Positions 33,660-43,425 of a stretch of DNA of 64,000 bases are shown one piece after another. Both the position numbers and the translations under genes were made by a program. The notes under the pieces were generated by a model, which searched no databases, was not told the origin of the DNA, and worked only from the letters and a program-made list of their open reading frames with translations. The DNA comes from Niameybacter massiliensis (lineage in GTDB: Bacteria > Bacillota > Clostridia > Lachnospirales > Cellulosilyticaceae): positions 250,157-314,156 of the forward strand of contig NZ_LN875034.1 of the NCBI RefSeq assembly GCF_001282685.1. The letters run 5' to 3'. Position 1 is the stretch's first letter; each line of letters begins with the position of its first letter.

Positions 33660-34205
33660 TTGAATAGAAGTTTGCTCATATTGGGAGCAGGAGGACATGG
33701 AAAGGTTGTACTGGATGTAGCTGAGTCTATGAAGTGTTATGAGGTAATTCACTTCTTAGATGATGGGAAAGAAGCTGGAGAAGAAGTCCTAGGACATCAA
33801 GTAGTTGGTAAGATTTCAGAATGCCATTTACATAGTAGGGATTATACAGATGCAATTGTTGCATTAGGGAATAATAAAGTAAGACTTGAACTGACCAAAA
33901 AGCTTCAAGTATTAGGTTATCACATACCTATACTCATTCATCCTACAAGTGTAGTAAGCCAGTACACAAATATAAAAGAAGGCACTGTAATCATGCCTCA
34001 AGCTGTTGTTAATGCAGATGCTAAGATTGGTACAGCTTGTATCATCAACACAGGTGCCATTATTGAACATGATTGTGAAGTAGGAGATGGTGCTCATATA
34101 GCTTACCGATCTGCCTTAGGTGGAGGGGCTAAAGTAGGACATGAAGTCTTAGTGGATATTGGAGTAGCTGTTGGTAGAAATGTTGAGATAAAGGGAGAGG
34201 AATAA
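33660..34205 (+). CDS. PglD/NeuD-like acyltransferase, short
   Basis: Sugar O- or N-acetyltransferase of the left-handed beta-helix family, using acetyl-CoA. The N-terminal Rossmann-like part begins SLLILGAGGHGKVVLDVAES; hexapeptide repeats follow (VVNADAKIGTACIINTGAII, CEVGDGAHIA, GGGAKVGHEVLVDIG). The catalytic His is probably the one in IEHDCEVGDG. It starts with TTG after AGGAGG. At 181 residues it ends before the usual final turn and AGVPAK tail, so it is C-terminally short by about 25-30 residues. First gene of the capsule operon; it may decorate an amino sugar or the priming sugar. Confidence 0.82.
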   Translation: MNRSLLILGAGGHGKVVLDVAESMKCYEVIHFLDDGKEAGEEVLGHQVVGKISECHLHSRDYTDAIVALGNNKVRLELTKKLQVLGYHIPILIHPTSVVSQYTNIKEGTVIMPQAVVNADAKIGTACIINTGAIIEHDCEVGDGAHIAYRSALGGGAKVGHEVLVDIGVAVGRNVEIKGEE

Positions 34206-34206
34206 G

Positions 34207-34836
34207 ATGTATCCAAAAGTTAAAAGATTGTTAGATGTTGTATTAGCGGTATGTATTTTAATAGGTGCATGGCCATTTATGTTGATTGCGGCCATTGCTA
34301 TTAAGATAGAGGATCCAAAGGGGCCTGTTATCTTTAAACAAACTCGTGTTGGGAAAGATAAGAAGCCATTTTGTATCTATAAGTTTAGAAGTATGTGGAC
34401 AGAGACACCAGATGTGCCAACTCACTTACTTGATGATCCCAATCAATTCATCACTAAAGTAGGTAGATTTCTGAGAAAGACAAGTATTGATGAAGTACCT
34501 CAAGTATGGAATATCCTTAAAGGGGACATGAGCTTTGTAGGGCCAAGACCATCATTGTTTAGTCAAGAGGACTTGATTGAGGAAAGAGATAAGTTGAATG
34601 TACATAGTGTAAGACCAGGACTTACAGGGCTTGCACAAGTAAGTGGGAGAGATGAGTTACCTATTCCAGTTAAAGCTGCATATGATGGTGAGTACATTGA
34701 GAAGATGAGCTTTAAGTTAGATGTAAGCTTATTCTTTAGAACCTTCATAAGTGTAGCGAAGTCTGAAGGTGTAGTAGAAGGCAGAACTGGAAAGATTGAA
34801 GAGAAAATAGAAGTACAAGAAGAAATGGGGGCATAG
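34207..34836 (+). CDS. Priming sugar-phosphate transferase (PglC/WcaJ small type)
   Basis: Membrane phosphoglycosyl transferase that attaches the first sugar phosphate to undecaprenyl phosphate. The 209 residues have one N-terminal re-entrant hydrophobic segment (about 10-32), then the conserved KFRSM, KTSIDEVPQ (catalytic Asp-Glu), VGPRPSL and RPGLTGLAQVSGR blocks. It begins one base after the acyltransferase stop. Substrate is probably UDP-diNAcBac-, QuiNAc- or FucNAc-like, considering the CapD enzymes and the adjacent epimerase/reductase. Confidence 0.92.
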   Translation: MYPKVKRLLDVVLAVCILIGAWPFMLIAAIAIKIEDPKGPVIFKQTRVGKDKKPFCIYKFRSMWTETPDVPTHLLDDPNQFITKVGRFLRKTSIDEVPQVWNILKGDMSFVGPRPSLFSQEDLIEERDKLNVHSVRPGLTGLAQVSGRDELPIPVKAAYDGEYIEKMSFKLDVSLFFRTFISVAKSEGVVEGRTGKIEEKIEVQEEMGA

Positions 34837-34839
34837 GCC

Positions 34840-35703
34840 TTGAAAATATTAATAACAGGTAAGAATAGTTACATAGGAACAAGCTTTCAAAAGTGGACAG
34901 CAGAGCATAATCCAGAATGGAAAATAGATACAGTAGATACTAAAGGTGAAGAGTGGAAAAAGCTTAACTTCAATGGTTATGATACAGTGATTCATGTAGC
35001 GGGTATAGCTCATGTATCTACAGATCCTAAAATGGAAGAACTCTATTACAAGGTAAATAGAGACCTCGCACTTGAAGTAGCACATAAAGCTAAAACAGAT
35101 GGGGCTAAACAAATCATCTTTATGAGTAGTATGATCCTTTATGGAGCAGATGAAGGTGTAGGTATCACAAATATTATTACAAGAGAAACAGAACCTAAAG
35201 CACTAAACTTCTATGGAGATAGTAAGTTGCAAGCAGACTTAGGAATACAAAAGTTAAATGATAAAAACTTCAAGACAGCTATTATCCGTACACCAATGGT
35301 ATATGGACCAAATGGTAAAGGAAACTTCCCTAAATTAATTAAGTTAGCAAAGATTACTCCAATATTCCCTTCATTAGAGAATAAGAGAAGTATGATTTAT
35401 ATCGATAACCTTTGTGAGTTTATGAGACTTTTAGTAGAGAATCAATCAGAAGGAATCTTCTTCCCGCAGAATAGAGAGTATGTAAGGACGAGGGATATCG
35501 TGCAAGTAACTGCTAAATGTATGGGTAAGAAGGTATGGCTCATAGGATTAGGGAATCCATTTATTAGATTCTTTAGTAGGTATTTAGAGATTATCAATAA
35601 GGTGCTAGGAAACAAGATATATGACAAAAAGATATCAGATGACTTTGATTATAAGTACTGTGTTGTAGACTTTGAAGAGTCTATTAGAAGAAGTATAGGC
35701 TAA
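34840..35703 (+). CDS. NAD-dependent epimerase/reductase (WbpV/Gne-like SDR)
   Basis: Extended SDR enzyme acting on a UDP-sugar, 287 residues. The nucleotide site is altered to ITGKNSYIGTSF; the catalytic pair is Tyr-x-x-x-Lys in FYGDSK, with SSMILYG before it and IIRTPMVYGP after it. Start is TTG, three bases after the transferase gene. Such proteins often pair with a small priming transferase, reducing the 4-keto sugar made by a CapD/WbpM dehydratase. That coupling with the CapD genes at 8.4 and 12 kb is inference. Confidence 0.85.
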   Translation: MKILITGKNSYIGTSFQKWTAEHNPEWKIDTVDTKGEEWKKLNFNGYDTVIHVAGIAHVSTDPKMEELYYKVNRDLALEVAHKAKTDGAKQIIFMSSMILYGADEGVGITNIITRETEPKALNFYGDSKLQADLGIQKLNDKNFKTAIIRTPMVYGPNGKGNFPKLIKLAKITPIFPSLENKRSMIYIDNLCEFMRLLVENQSEGIFFPQNREYVRTRDIVQVTAKCMGKKVWLIGLGNPFIRFFSRYLEIINKVLGNKIYDKKISDDFDYKYCVVDFEESIRRSIG

Positions 35704-35714
35704 GGAGAATTATA

Positions 35715-36485
35715 ATGGATAATAAAGATTTTGTTATGACAGAGCTAGTGTCAGTTATTACACCGGCGTATAATTGCGCTGAATATCTAGAAGAGTGTAT
35801 TGAAAGTGTTATACAACAAACATACTCTAATTGGGAAATGATAATAGTTAACGATAAGTCTACTGATAGTACAAAAGAAATAGTAGAAAAATATGTAGCT
35901 AAGGATCCTAGGGTAAAACTTTATAATCAAGAAGTTAATGCAGGGGCAGCAGCTGCAAGAAATAAGGCAATTGAATTATCTAAGGGAAGGTTTATTGCTT
36001 TTTTAGATTCAGACGATAAGTGGAAACCACATAAATTAGAAAAGCAAATTCCTTTTATGTTAAGAAATAAGTATGGGTTTACATTTACTTCATATGAAAT
36101 TATGAATGGTAATAAAAGAAACAAAAAGAAAATATTTAGAGCACCTAGTAAAATTACGTATAAACAATATTTGAAAAATACAATAATAGGTTGTTTAACG
36201 GTAGTTATGGATAAAAAAATATTAGGAGAAATCAAAGTAGAGGTAGGTCATTTAGAAGATGTACTAACATGGATGAAATATTTGAAAAGAGGATATATAG
36301 CATATGGTTTAGATGAAAATTTAGCAGAATATAGAGTAGTTCAAAATTCAGTATCTAGTAATAAAGTTAAAAATGCAAAAAGATATTATCTATGCTTAAA
36401 AAATGAACAGCAACTTTCGATATTAAATAGTATATATTGTCAAATTTGCTATATGTTTAATGCAATTAAAAAAAGAATATTTTAA
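35715..36485 (+). CDS. Glycosyltransferase family 2
   Basis: Cytoplasmic inverting GT-A glycosyltransferase, 256 residues. VSVITPAYNCAEYLEECIES opens the fold, NDKSTDST follows and the metal-binding DxD-type FLDSDDKW is near residue 96. It has no membrane segment. AAGGAG precedes the ATG. The gene is more AT-rich than its upstream neighbours, in common with the other transferases of this operon. Confidence 0.9.
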   Translation: MDNKDFVMTELVSVITPAYNCAEYLEECIESVIQQTYSNWEMIIVNDKSTDSTKEIVEKYVAKDPRVKLYNQEVNAGAAAARNKAIELSKGRFIAFLDSDDKWKPHKLEKQIPFMLRNKYGFTFTSYEIMNGNKRNKKKIFRAPSKITYKQYLKNTIIGCLTVVMDKKILGEIKVEVGHLEDVLTWMKYLKRGYIAYGLDENLAEYRVVQNSVSSNKVKNAKRYYLCLKNEQQLSILNSIYCQICYMFNAIKKRIF

Positions 36486-36549
36486 ATTTAATGTTCTTTT
36501 GGTTATAAAAACTGGTTTTTGATAGTTGAACTGTGATGGAGTGATTATA

Positions 36550-37785
36550 ATGAAAGTTTTATTTTTAGGTGGAGTTTTTAATGAAAATATTGAAAAAGAA
36601 ATATTAAAAAAATCAAAGGGAATAATTCATTATGCAGCTAATAAACTACAATGGAATTTAATTGATGGATTACTTCAAATAAATGACTTAGAATTAGAAA
36701 TATTATCAGCCCCTTTTATAGGAGCTTTCCCAAAAGATTTTTCAGAGATTAAGTTTAGAGGAGAAAAAGGAATTTATAAAGATAAAGTAAATAGTAACTA
36801 TGTAACTTTTAATAATATATGGGGATATAAAAATATTTCAAGAAAAATAAGTTTAATTAAAAGTTTAAAAAAATTTGCGCTAGAAAAGGAAAATAATAAA
36901 ACTATTATAGTTTATTCTCCACATACACCCTTTTTACAAGCAGCAGTATATGCGAAAAAAATAGATCCATCAATTCATATATGCTTAGTGGTACCAGATC
37001 TACCTCAATTTATGAACTTAAATGAAAAGCGTTCACTTACTTATGACTTTTTGAAAAAGATAGATATTAATATTTTTGAAAAACATGTAAAAAATATAGA
37101 TTCTTTTGTATTACTTACGGAAGCTATGAAAGATATGTTAAATATAGGTAAGAGACCATTTATTGTTGTTGAAGGTGTTGTTAATTTTGAAATTGATAAG
37201 AATAATAATGCTATTAAGGAAGTAAATCAGAAAGATGATTTTATGGCAGTAGTCTATACAGGTTCATTAAATAAGAAGTTTGGTGTTATAAATTTAGTTC
37301 AGGCTTTTAATAAAATAAATTTAGATAATGTTTATTTGAAATTGTGTGGAAGAGGGGATGCAGAAGATATTATTAAAGAATATGCATCTAAAAATGAGAG
37401 AATTAAGTTTTTAGGGCAATTATCCAATGAAGATGCAGTCAAATTACAAAATTTAGCGACAGTATTAGTAAACCCTAGACAAAATAATGAGGAGTTTACC
37501 AAGTATTCTTTTCCATCCAAAAATATGGAGTATTTATTAACTGGGAAACCAGTAATTGCATATAAACTAGATGGAATACCTGATGAGTATGATGATTATT
37601 TTTATTATGTGGATACTGATTCTATTGAATCACTTACTAATACTTTAGAGAAAGTACTTAATTTATCAGATATAGAAAGAAAGAATTTTGGTGATAAGGC
37701 AAGAAAATTTGTCATAAAAGAAAAAAATAGTTATAAAGCAAGTGAAAAAATAATTAAAATGATTCAAGAAAGTAGGAGTATATAG
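36550..37785 (+). CDS. Glycosyltransferase family 4
   Basis: Retaining GT-B glycosyltransferase, about 411 residues. KVLFLGGVFN opens the acceptor domain; VVYTGSLNKKFGVINLVQAF, LKLCGRGDAEDII and LVNPRQNNEEFTKYSFPSK with the E-x7-E region near KNMEYLLTGKPVI mark the donor domain. ATG at 36550 is taken because a TGGAGTG site precedes it; an upstream TTG at 36526 is in frame. It is very AT-rich. Confidence 0.88.
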   Translation: MKVLFLGGVFNENIEKEILKKSKGIIHYAANKLQWNLIDGLLQINDLELEILSAPFIGAFPKDFSEIKFRGEKGIYKDKVNSNYVTFNNIWGYKNISRKISLIKSLKKFALEKENNKTIIVYSPHTPFLQAAVYAKKIDPSIHICLVVPDLPQFMNLNEKRSLTYDFLKKIDINIFEKHVKNIDSFVLLTEAMKDMLNIGKRPFIVVEGVVNFEIDKNNNAIKEVNQKDDFMAVVYTGSLNKKFGVINLVQAFNKINLDNVYLKLCGRGDAEDIIKEYASKNERIKFLGQLSNEDAVKLQNLATVLVNPRQNNEEFTKYSFPSKNMEYLLTGKPVIAYKLDGIPDEYDDYFYYVDTDSIESLTNTLEKVLNLSDIERKNFGDKARKFVIKEKNSYKASEKIIKMIQESRSI

Positions 37786-37787
37786 TC

Positions 37788-38807
37788 ATGTTTAAGGGAA
37801 AAACTTTATTAATTACAGGTGGAACAGGATCATTTGGAAATGCAGTATTAGAAGGATTTTTAAATACAGGTATTGGTGAGATTCGTATTTTTTCAAGAGA
37901 TGAGAAAAAACAAGATGATATGCGTAAGAAATACAAAAATGATAAAATTAAGTTCTTTATCGGGGATGTAAGAGATTTACATAGTATTAAAAATGCAATG
38001 TATGATGTAGATTTTGTATTCCATGCAGCAGCACTTAAACAAGTACCATCATGTGAATTCTTCCCCATGGAAGCAGTAAAGACAAATATTATTGGTACAG
38101 AAAATGTGCTTACAGCAGCTATTGAAGCAAGTGTTAAAAAGGTTATCTGCCTTTCAACAGATAAAGCAGCTTATCCAATAAATGCAATGGGTATTTCAAA
38201 AGCGATGATGGAAAAAGTTATTGTAGCAAAATCAAGAACAGTATCTCAAGATAAGACAATGATTTGTTGTACAAGATACGGAAATGTTATGGCATCACGT
38301 GGATCGGTTATTCCACTATTCATTGACCAAATTAAAGCAGGTAATCCAATCACTGTAACAGATCCAGAAATGACTCGTTTCCTTATGGATCTTAGAGAAG
38401 CAGTAGACTTAGTACTTCATGCTTTTGAACATGCGAATTCAGGAGATATTATGGTTCAAAAATCACCAGCAAGTACAGTAGGGGACTTAGCACAAGCTAT
38501 CAAAGAAGTATTTGATGCAGATAATGAAATCAAAATCATTGGTACGCGTCATGGAGAGAAACTTTATGAAACGCTTATGACAAAAGAAGAATTCCTTCAT
38601 GCAGAGGATATGGGTAACTACTACAGAGTGCCAGCAGATAAAAGAGATTTAAATTATGATAAGTACTTTGTAGAAGGGGATCAAAAACTATCTACTACAG
38701 AAGAGTATAACTCACACAACACACATAGATTAGATGTACCAGGTGTAAGAGAATTACTTTTAACTTTAGATATCGTACAAGAAGAGTTAAAAGGGTGGAA
38801 TGAATAA
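37788..38807 (+). CDS. capE: CapE/FnlA UDP-GlcNAc 4,6-dehydratase/5-epimerase
   Basis: First enzyme of UDP-N-acetyl-L-fucosamine synthesis. Soluble extended SDR of 339 residues: LLITGGTGSFGNAV at the NAD site, ALKQVPSCEFFPMEAVKTN, and active site STDKAAYPINAMGISK with Met in place of Tyr, as in CapE/FnlA. The two following genes encode the next two enzymes in order, which fixes the pathway. The gene overlaps capF by one base and is distinctly less AT-rich than the preceding transferases. Confidence 0.93.
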   Translation: MFKGKTLLITGGTGSFGNAVLEGFLNTGIGEIRIFSRDEKKQDDMRKKYKNDKIKFFIGDVRDLHSIKNAMYDVDFVFHAAALKQVPSCEFFPMEAVKTNIIGTENVLTAAIEASVKKVICLSTDKAAYPINAMGISKAMMEKVIVAKSRTVSQDKTMICCTRYGNVMASRGSVIPLFIDQIKAGNPITVTDPEMTRFLMDLREAVDLVLHAFEHANSGDIMVQKSPASTVGDLAQAIKEVFDADNEIKIIGTRHGEKLYETLMTKEEFLHAEDMGNYYRVPADKRDLNYDKYFVEGDQKLSTTEEYNSHNTHRLDVPGVRELLLTLDIVQEELKGWNE

Positions 38808-39919
38808 TGAAAAGATTATTAATTACAGGTTCAAATGGCTTTATAGGCAAAAATCTTGTTGCTGAGCTTAAGACAAGACAAGACTATGAATTACTTACAT
38901 ATGATATAGAAAATAGCATAGAAGATTTAGAAAGGTTTTTAATTAAAGCAGATTTTATTATTCATCTAGCAGGTGTGAATAGACCAAAGGACGATAAGGA
39001 ATTTGCAGAAGGTAATAAAGGTCTTACAGAGCAGATCATTGAGTTACTTAAGAAGCATAACAAAAGAACGCCTATCCTACTTTCATCATCTATTCAAGCA
39101 GATAGAGATAATCCATATGGAGTAAGCAAATTAGGTTCAGAAATTGCTATTAAAGAATGGATGGACTACACAGGTGTAACAAGTTATATCTATCGACTAC
39201 CAAATGCTTTTGGTAAGTGGTGTAGACCAAACTATAATAGTGTGGTAGCTACATTCTGTCATAATATTGCACATGATTTACCAATCCAAGTGAACGATCC
39301 AAGCGTAGTGATTAACTTAGTATACATTGATGATATTGTTAATGAATTTATTACGGCAGTAGAAGGGCGGGCTAATGTACAAGGTGAGTATTGTTACGTA
39401 GAGCCAGTACACCCATTAGAGCTTGGTAAGATTGTAGAACTTATTTATTCATTCAAAGAAAGTAGAGAAAACTTAAGTGTAGCAGATATGTCAGATGCTA
39501 TTACCAAGAAGTTATATAGTACATACTTAAGTTACTTACCAGAAGATCAATTTAGCTATCCAATTAAAATGAATGTAGACAATAGAGGCTCATTCACAGA
39601 AATTCTTCGTACAGTAGATAGAGGACAATTCTCTGTGAATATTTCTAAACCAGGAATCACTAAGGGCAATCACTGGCATCATACAAAAACTGAAAAGTTT
39701 GTAGTAGTAAGTGGAGAAGGCCTGATTCAGTTTAGAAAAATAGGAACAGATGACATTATAGAGTATCACGTAAGTGGAGATAAGATAGAAGTAGTAGATA
39801 TTCCAACAGGATACACACATAACATTATAAATAAAGGAACAACTGATTTAGTAACCTTTATGTGGTGTAATGAATGTTTCAAGCCAGAGGAACCAGATAC
39901 ATACTTTGAGGAGGTTTAA
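38807..39919 (+). CDS. capF: CapF/FnlB bifunctional epimerase-reductase
   Basis: Second enzyme of UDP-L-FucNAc synthesis. 370 residues in two domains: an SDR reductase (LLITGSNGFIGKNLV, YGVSK, YRLPNAFGKW) and a C-terminal cupin (about 250-370; KPGITKGNHWHHTKTEKF supplies the zinc-binding histidines, GYTHNI another) that does C3 epimerisation. The length and architecture match the family. Start codon overlaps the capE stop (TAATG). Confidence 0.93.
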   Translation: MKRLLITGSNGFIGKNLVAELKTRQDYELLTYDIENSIEDLERFLIKADFIIHLAGVNRPKDDKEFAEGNKGLTEQIIELLKKHNKRTPILLSSSIQADRDNPYGVSKLGSEIAIKEWMDYTGVTSYIYRLPNAFGKWCRPNYNSVVATFCHNIAHDLPIQVNDPSVVINLVYIDDIVNEFITAVEGRANVQGEYCYVEPVHPLELGKIVELIYSFKESRENLSVADMSDAITKKLYSTYLSYLPEDQFSYPIKMNVDNRGSFTEILRTVDRGQFSVNISKPGITKGNHWHHTKTEKFVVVSGEGLIQFRKIGTDDIIEYHVSGDKIEVVDIPTGYTHNIINKGTTDLVTFMWCNECFKPEEPDTYFEEV

Positions 39920-39922
39920 GAG

Positions 39923-41047
39923 ATGAAAAAGTTAAAAGTAATGACAATAGTAGGAACAAGACCAGAGATTATTAGATTATCAGCAACAATTAAAGCTTGT
40001 GATAAATACTTTGACCATATATTAGTACACACAGGGCAAAACTGGGATTACACACTTAATCAAGTATTCTTTGAAGATTTAGAGCTTAGAGAGCCGGACT
40101 ATTACTTAGAGAGTGTAGGGAAAGACTTAGGAGAAACAATGGGGACTATCATTGCTAAGTCATTTGAACTTATGCAGCAAGTAAAGCCAGATGCAGTTCT
40201 TTTGTTAGGAGACACTAACTCAGCTTTATCAGCAATTTCAGCTAAAAGGCTGAAAGTACCTATATTCCACATGGAAGCAGGCAATAGATGTTGGGATTGG
40301 AATGTATCAGAAATGATTAACCGTAAGATTGTAGACCATATCTCAGATATCAACCTTCCTTATACAGAGCATTCAAGAAGATATCTGATGTCAGAAGGTA
40401 TTGATGGTAAGACAATCTTTGTAACAGGATCGCCTATGCAAGAGGTACTTAGAGATCATATGCCAAATATTAAACAAAGTGATGTATTAGAAAGACTGGG
40501 ATTAGAACAAGGAAAGTACATCTTAGTATCAGCTCATAGAGAAGAAAACATTGATAATGAAGAAAACTTTATGTCTCTTATGACTTCTATTAATAATATT
40601 GCAGAGAAGTACCAAATGCCAGTAATTTACTCTACACATCCAAGAAGTAGAAAGTTTATTGAAGTTAGAAAGTTTGAATTCAATCCGTTAGTACAAACAC
40701 TTAAACCGTTTGGATTCTTGGACTATAATCAACTTCAAATGAATAGCTATTGTGTACTTTCAGATAGTGGAACATTATCAGAAGAAAGTGCAATGCTTGG
40801 ATTCCCAGGAGTGCTTATTCGTACATCTACAGAGAGACCAGAAGTACTTGATAAAGGAACTGTTGTCGTTGGTGGTATCAAAGGGAATGATGTAGAACAG
40901 GCTATGGAATTAGCAGTAGCTATGCAAGATAATAAAGAAGAAACTGTATTACCACATGATTATTTAGATACAAATGTGTCTGTAAAAGTAGTTAAATTAA
41001 TTCAGAGTTATACTCATATTGTGAATAAAACGGTATGGGGGAAGTAA
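39923..41047 (+). CDS. capG: CapG/FnlC UDP-sugar 2-epimerase
   Basis: Third enzyme, producing UDP-N-acetyl-L-fucosamine by C2 epimerisation. 374 residues, non-hydrolysing WecB-like fold: VGTRPEIIRLS, HTGQNWDYTLNQVFF, GDTNSALSA, HMEAGNRC and SDSGTLSEES are conserved. It starts three bases after capF, with GAGGAGG inside the end of capF. The capEFG set is compact, and predicts that the polymer contains L-FucNAc. Confidence 0.93.
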   Translation: MKKLKVMTIVGTRPEIIRLSATIKACDKYFDHILVHTGQNWDYTLNQVFFEDLELREPDYYLESVGKDLGETMGTIIAKSFELMQQVKPDAVLLLGDTNSALSAISAKRLKVPIFHMEAGNRCWDWNVSEMINRKIVDHISDINLPYTEHSRRYLMSEGIDGKTIFVTGSPMQEVLRDHMPNIKQSDVLERLGLEQGKYILVSAHREENIDNEENFMSLMTSINNIAEKYQMPVIYSTHPRSRKFIEVRKFEFNPLVQTLKPFGFLDYNQLQMNSYCVLSDSGTLSEESAMLGFPGVLIRTSTERPEVLDKGTVVVGGIKGNDVEQAMELAVAMQDNKEETVLPHDYLDTNVSVKVVKLIQSYTHIVNKTVWGK

Positions 41048-41089
41048 TGTGGAAGAGCTATATTTATTAAAACTAAAGGAGGAAGTAAG

Positions 41090-42115
41090 ATGGTACATAT
41101 GATATTAGCAACAGCATTACTTTTTAGCTTTCCAGATAAACAGAAAAGAGTTCCTTATCATATGATATCTTTTACTATTTTATATTTATTTTTAGCACTA
41201 AGATATAATTATGGGAATGACTATATAACTTACTATAATATGCATACAGCTATGAATAGTGGATTAGGGGGATGGGGATCAAATGATATACTTTTTAAGG
41301 GGCTAAATCTATTACTACCTAACTTTTATTTATTTATAGCTATTATTAGTTTATTTTATATAGTAGTTATATACTTATTTATGAAGTATGCAAATAGAGG
41401 AAATAGCTACTTATTTAGTGTATTAATTTGGTTGATAAACCCATATCTATTCTTGGTTCATTTATCTACTATAAGACAAACTATTGCGATATGTTTTTTT
41501 ATAATAGCTACTAAATATATAGTTGAAAAAAAATGTTTTAAGTATTATTTAAGTATCTTAATAGCTATGGGATTTCATAAAAGTGCAATTATATTATTAC
41601 CTATATATTTTATTATAAATGATTCTAAGATAAAAAGAAAAAATACTATGATAATATATGGAATACTAGCTATACTTATAGCAACACCTATTTTGGATAT
41701 AATTATTTATACTGTATTAGAATACTTCCCTGCACATTATAAGGTTTATTTTGAGCAAGGATTGAAAAATTCTTTTAGAGCTACAGTATTATCCAGTTTT
41801 TACTTTTTTATTATACTTTTAAATATAAATAAGCTCGAATATAGAGACATGATTTATGCAAAGCTTTCACTAATTGCAACTATCATATCCATATTATGTT
41901 TCAAACTATCAATGTTAACAAGAATAGGTATGTATTTTGATGTTTTTCTAATAGTTACTATTCCCGCTGTATTTAAAACTATAAAAACTAAGTTATATAG
42001 ACAAATACTTTTTTTAATCATGATAGGAATTTATATTTTGAGATATACATCATTTTTTATAAATCCTATATGGCATGAGGCATATTCAAGTTATACTACA
42101 CTGTTTGGAAGATAG
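41090..42115 (+). CDS. Wzy/EpsG-like polysaccharide polymerase
   Basis: Multi-pass membrane protein, 341 residues with about ten hydrophobic segments. The EpsG-type opening (LALRYNYGNDYITYYNMH near residues 40-58) and the loop FLVHLSTIRQTIAICFF with its Arg-Gln pair identify a Wzy-type polymerase that joins lipid-linked repeat units outside the membrane. AAAGGAGG precedes the ATG. Only one such gene is in the operon, consistent with one polymer. Confidence 0.85.
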   Translation: MVHMILATALLFSFPDKQKRVPYHMISFTILYLFLALRYNYGNDYITYYNMHTAMNSGLGGWGSNDILFKGLNLLLPNFYLFIAIISLFYIVVIYLFMKYANRGNSYLFSVLIWLINPYLFLVHLSTIRQTIAICFFIIATKYIVEKKCFKYYLSILIAMGFHKSAIILLPIYFIINDSKIKRKNTMIIYGILAILIATPILDIIIYTVLEYFPAHYKVYFEQGLKNSFRATVLSSFYFFIILLNINKLEYRDMIYAKLSLIATIISILCFKLSMLTRIGMYFDVFLIVTIPAVFKTIKTKLYRQILFLIMIGIYILRYTSFFINPIWHEAYSSYTTLFGR

Positions 42116-42132
42116 TTCATAGGAGGATATAC

Positions 42133-43425
42133 ATGAAAGTAATATGGATGATCAATATACCTTTACCAGAGGCGAGTTTATTAATGAACGAGTCCCCACT
42201 ACCTATTGGAGGATGGTTAATAAATGCCTCTCAAGACTTAGCTGCAAAAGCAGGATGTGATTTACATATCATATTTCCACAAAAAGGAATTAAAGAAACT
42301 TTAAAATTAGAGGGTTCTTTAATAAAATATTACGCAATAAGTTTAGTAAATACTAAAAAGATGATAGATAATAATAGCCAATTAGATGAAATAGTGGCTG
42401 ACATTAACCCAGATATTATACATATCTATGGGACAGAGATGAATCATAGTCTCGCGATGATAAATGTAGCAAATAAAAGAAATATCAATACAGTCATATC
42501 TATACAAGGATTAGTTTCTATTTATGAAAAACATATGTATGCAAATTTGCCTAATAGAGTTATATTTGGAAACACAATCAGAAATATTTTAAATAGAGAT
42601 AGTGTAAGACAATTAAGAAAAAAATTTATATATAGAGGAAAAAATGAAATTAAGGCACTAAAAGGTACTGAAAATATTATTGGGCGTACAAGTTGGGATA
42701 GAGCTTGTACATCTCAGATTAATCCAATGGCAAGATATCATTTTTGCAATGAAACTTTAAGAGAGAGCTTCTATCAATATGAGTGGAAATACAATCAAAT
42801 TGAAGAGTTCTCTATATTCTTAAGCCAAGCGGATTATCCAATAAAAGGCCTACACTATGTAATAGAAGCTATGTGCTATGTAGTTAAACAATTTCCACAA
42901 ACTAAATTATATATAAGTGGAAAAAATATTACTAAGGCAGATACCTTAAAAGATAAGCTTTTGATGACGGCATATGGAAAATATATAAGTAAATTGATTA
43001 AAAATTATAAATTAGAAAATAATATAACATTTCTAGGATATTTAGATGAAAAAGAGATGTGTGAAAGATATCTAAAATCAAATTTATTTATTTGCCCTTC
43101 ATCCATAGAAAATAGTCCAAATTCATTAGGAGAGGCAATGATTTTAGGTGTTCCTTGTATAGCATCTAATGTAGGGGGAGTAATGGACATGATGCAACAT
43201 AAAGAAGAAGGATTTATATATCAAGGGGATGCACCCTATATGCTAGCTTATTATATTTGTGAGGTATTTAAAGACAAGGATATGCAAGTAAGAATTTCAG
43301 AGAAAGCAAAAAAGCATGCTAGAGATACTCATAACAAAACTAAGAATACCAATAGATTAATAGAAATTTACACTGAAATAATAGAAGATAAATATCAAAA
43401 TTGCAAGGAGGAAGTAGTGAAATGA
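42133..43425 (+). CDS. Glycosyltransferase family 4, second
   Basis: GT-B transferase of 430 residues. The donor domain shows FSIFLSQADYPIKGLHYVIEA, LYISGKNITKA, ITFLGYLDEKEM and the ESP-like FICPSSIENSPNSLGEAMILGVP with the E-x7-E motif. It has no membrane segment. Its stop overlaps the next ATG (ATGA), indicating tight coupling with the GT42-like protein. Confidence 0.9.
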   Translation: MKVIWMINIPLPEASLLMNESPLPIGGWLINASQDLAAKAGCDLHIIFPQKGIKETLKLEGSLIKYYAISLVNTKKMIDNNSQLDEIVADINPDIIHIYGTEMNHSLAMINVANKRNINTVISIQGLVSIYEKHMYANLPNRVIFGNTIRNILNRDSVRQLRKKFIYRGKNEIKALKGTENIIGRTSWDRACTSQINPMARYHFCNETLRESFYQYEWKYNQIEEFSIFLSQADYPIKGLHYVIEAMCYVVKQFPQTKLYISGKNITKADTLKDKLLMTAYGKYISKLIKNYKLENNITFLGYLDEKEMCERYLKSNLFICPSSIENSPNSLGEAMILGVPCIASNVGGVMDMMQHKEEGFIYQGDAPYMLAYYICEVFKDKDMQVRISEKAKKHARDTHNKTKNTNRLIEIYTEIIEDKYQNCKEEVVK

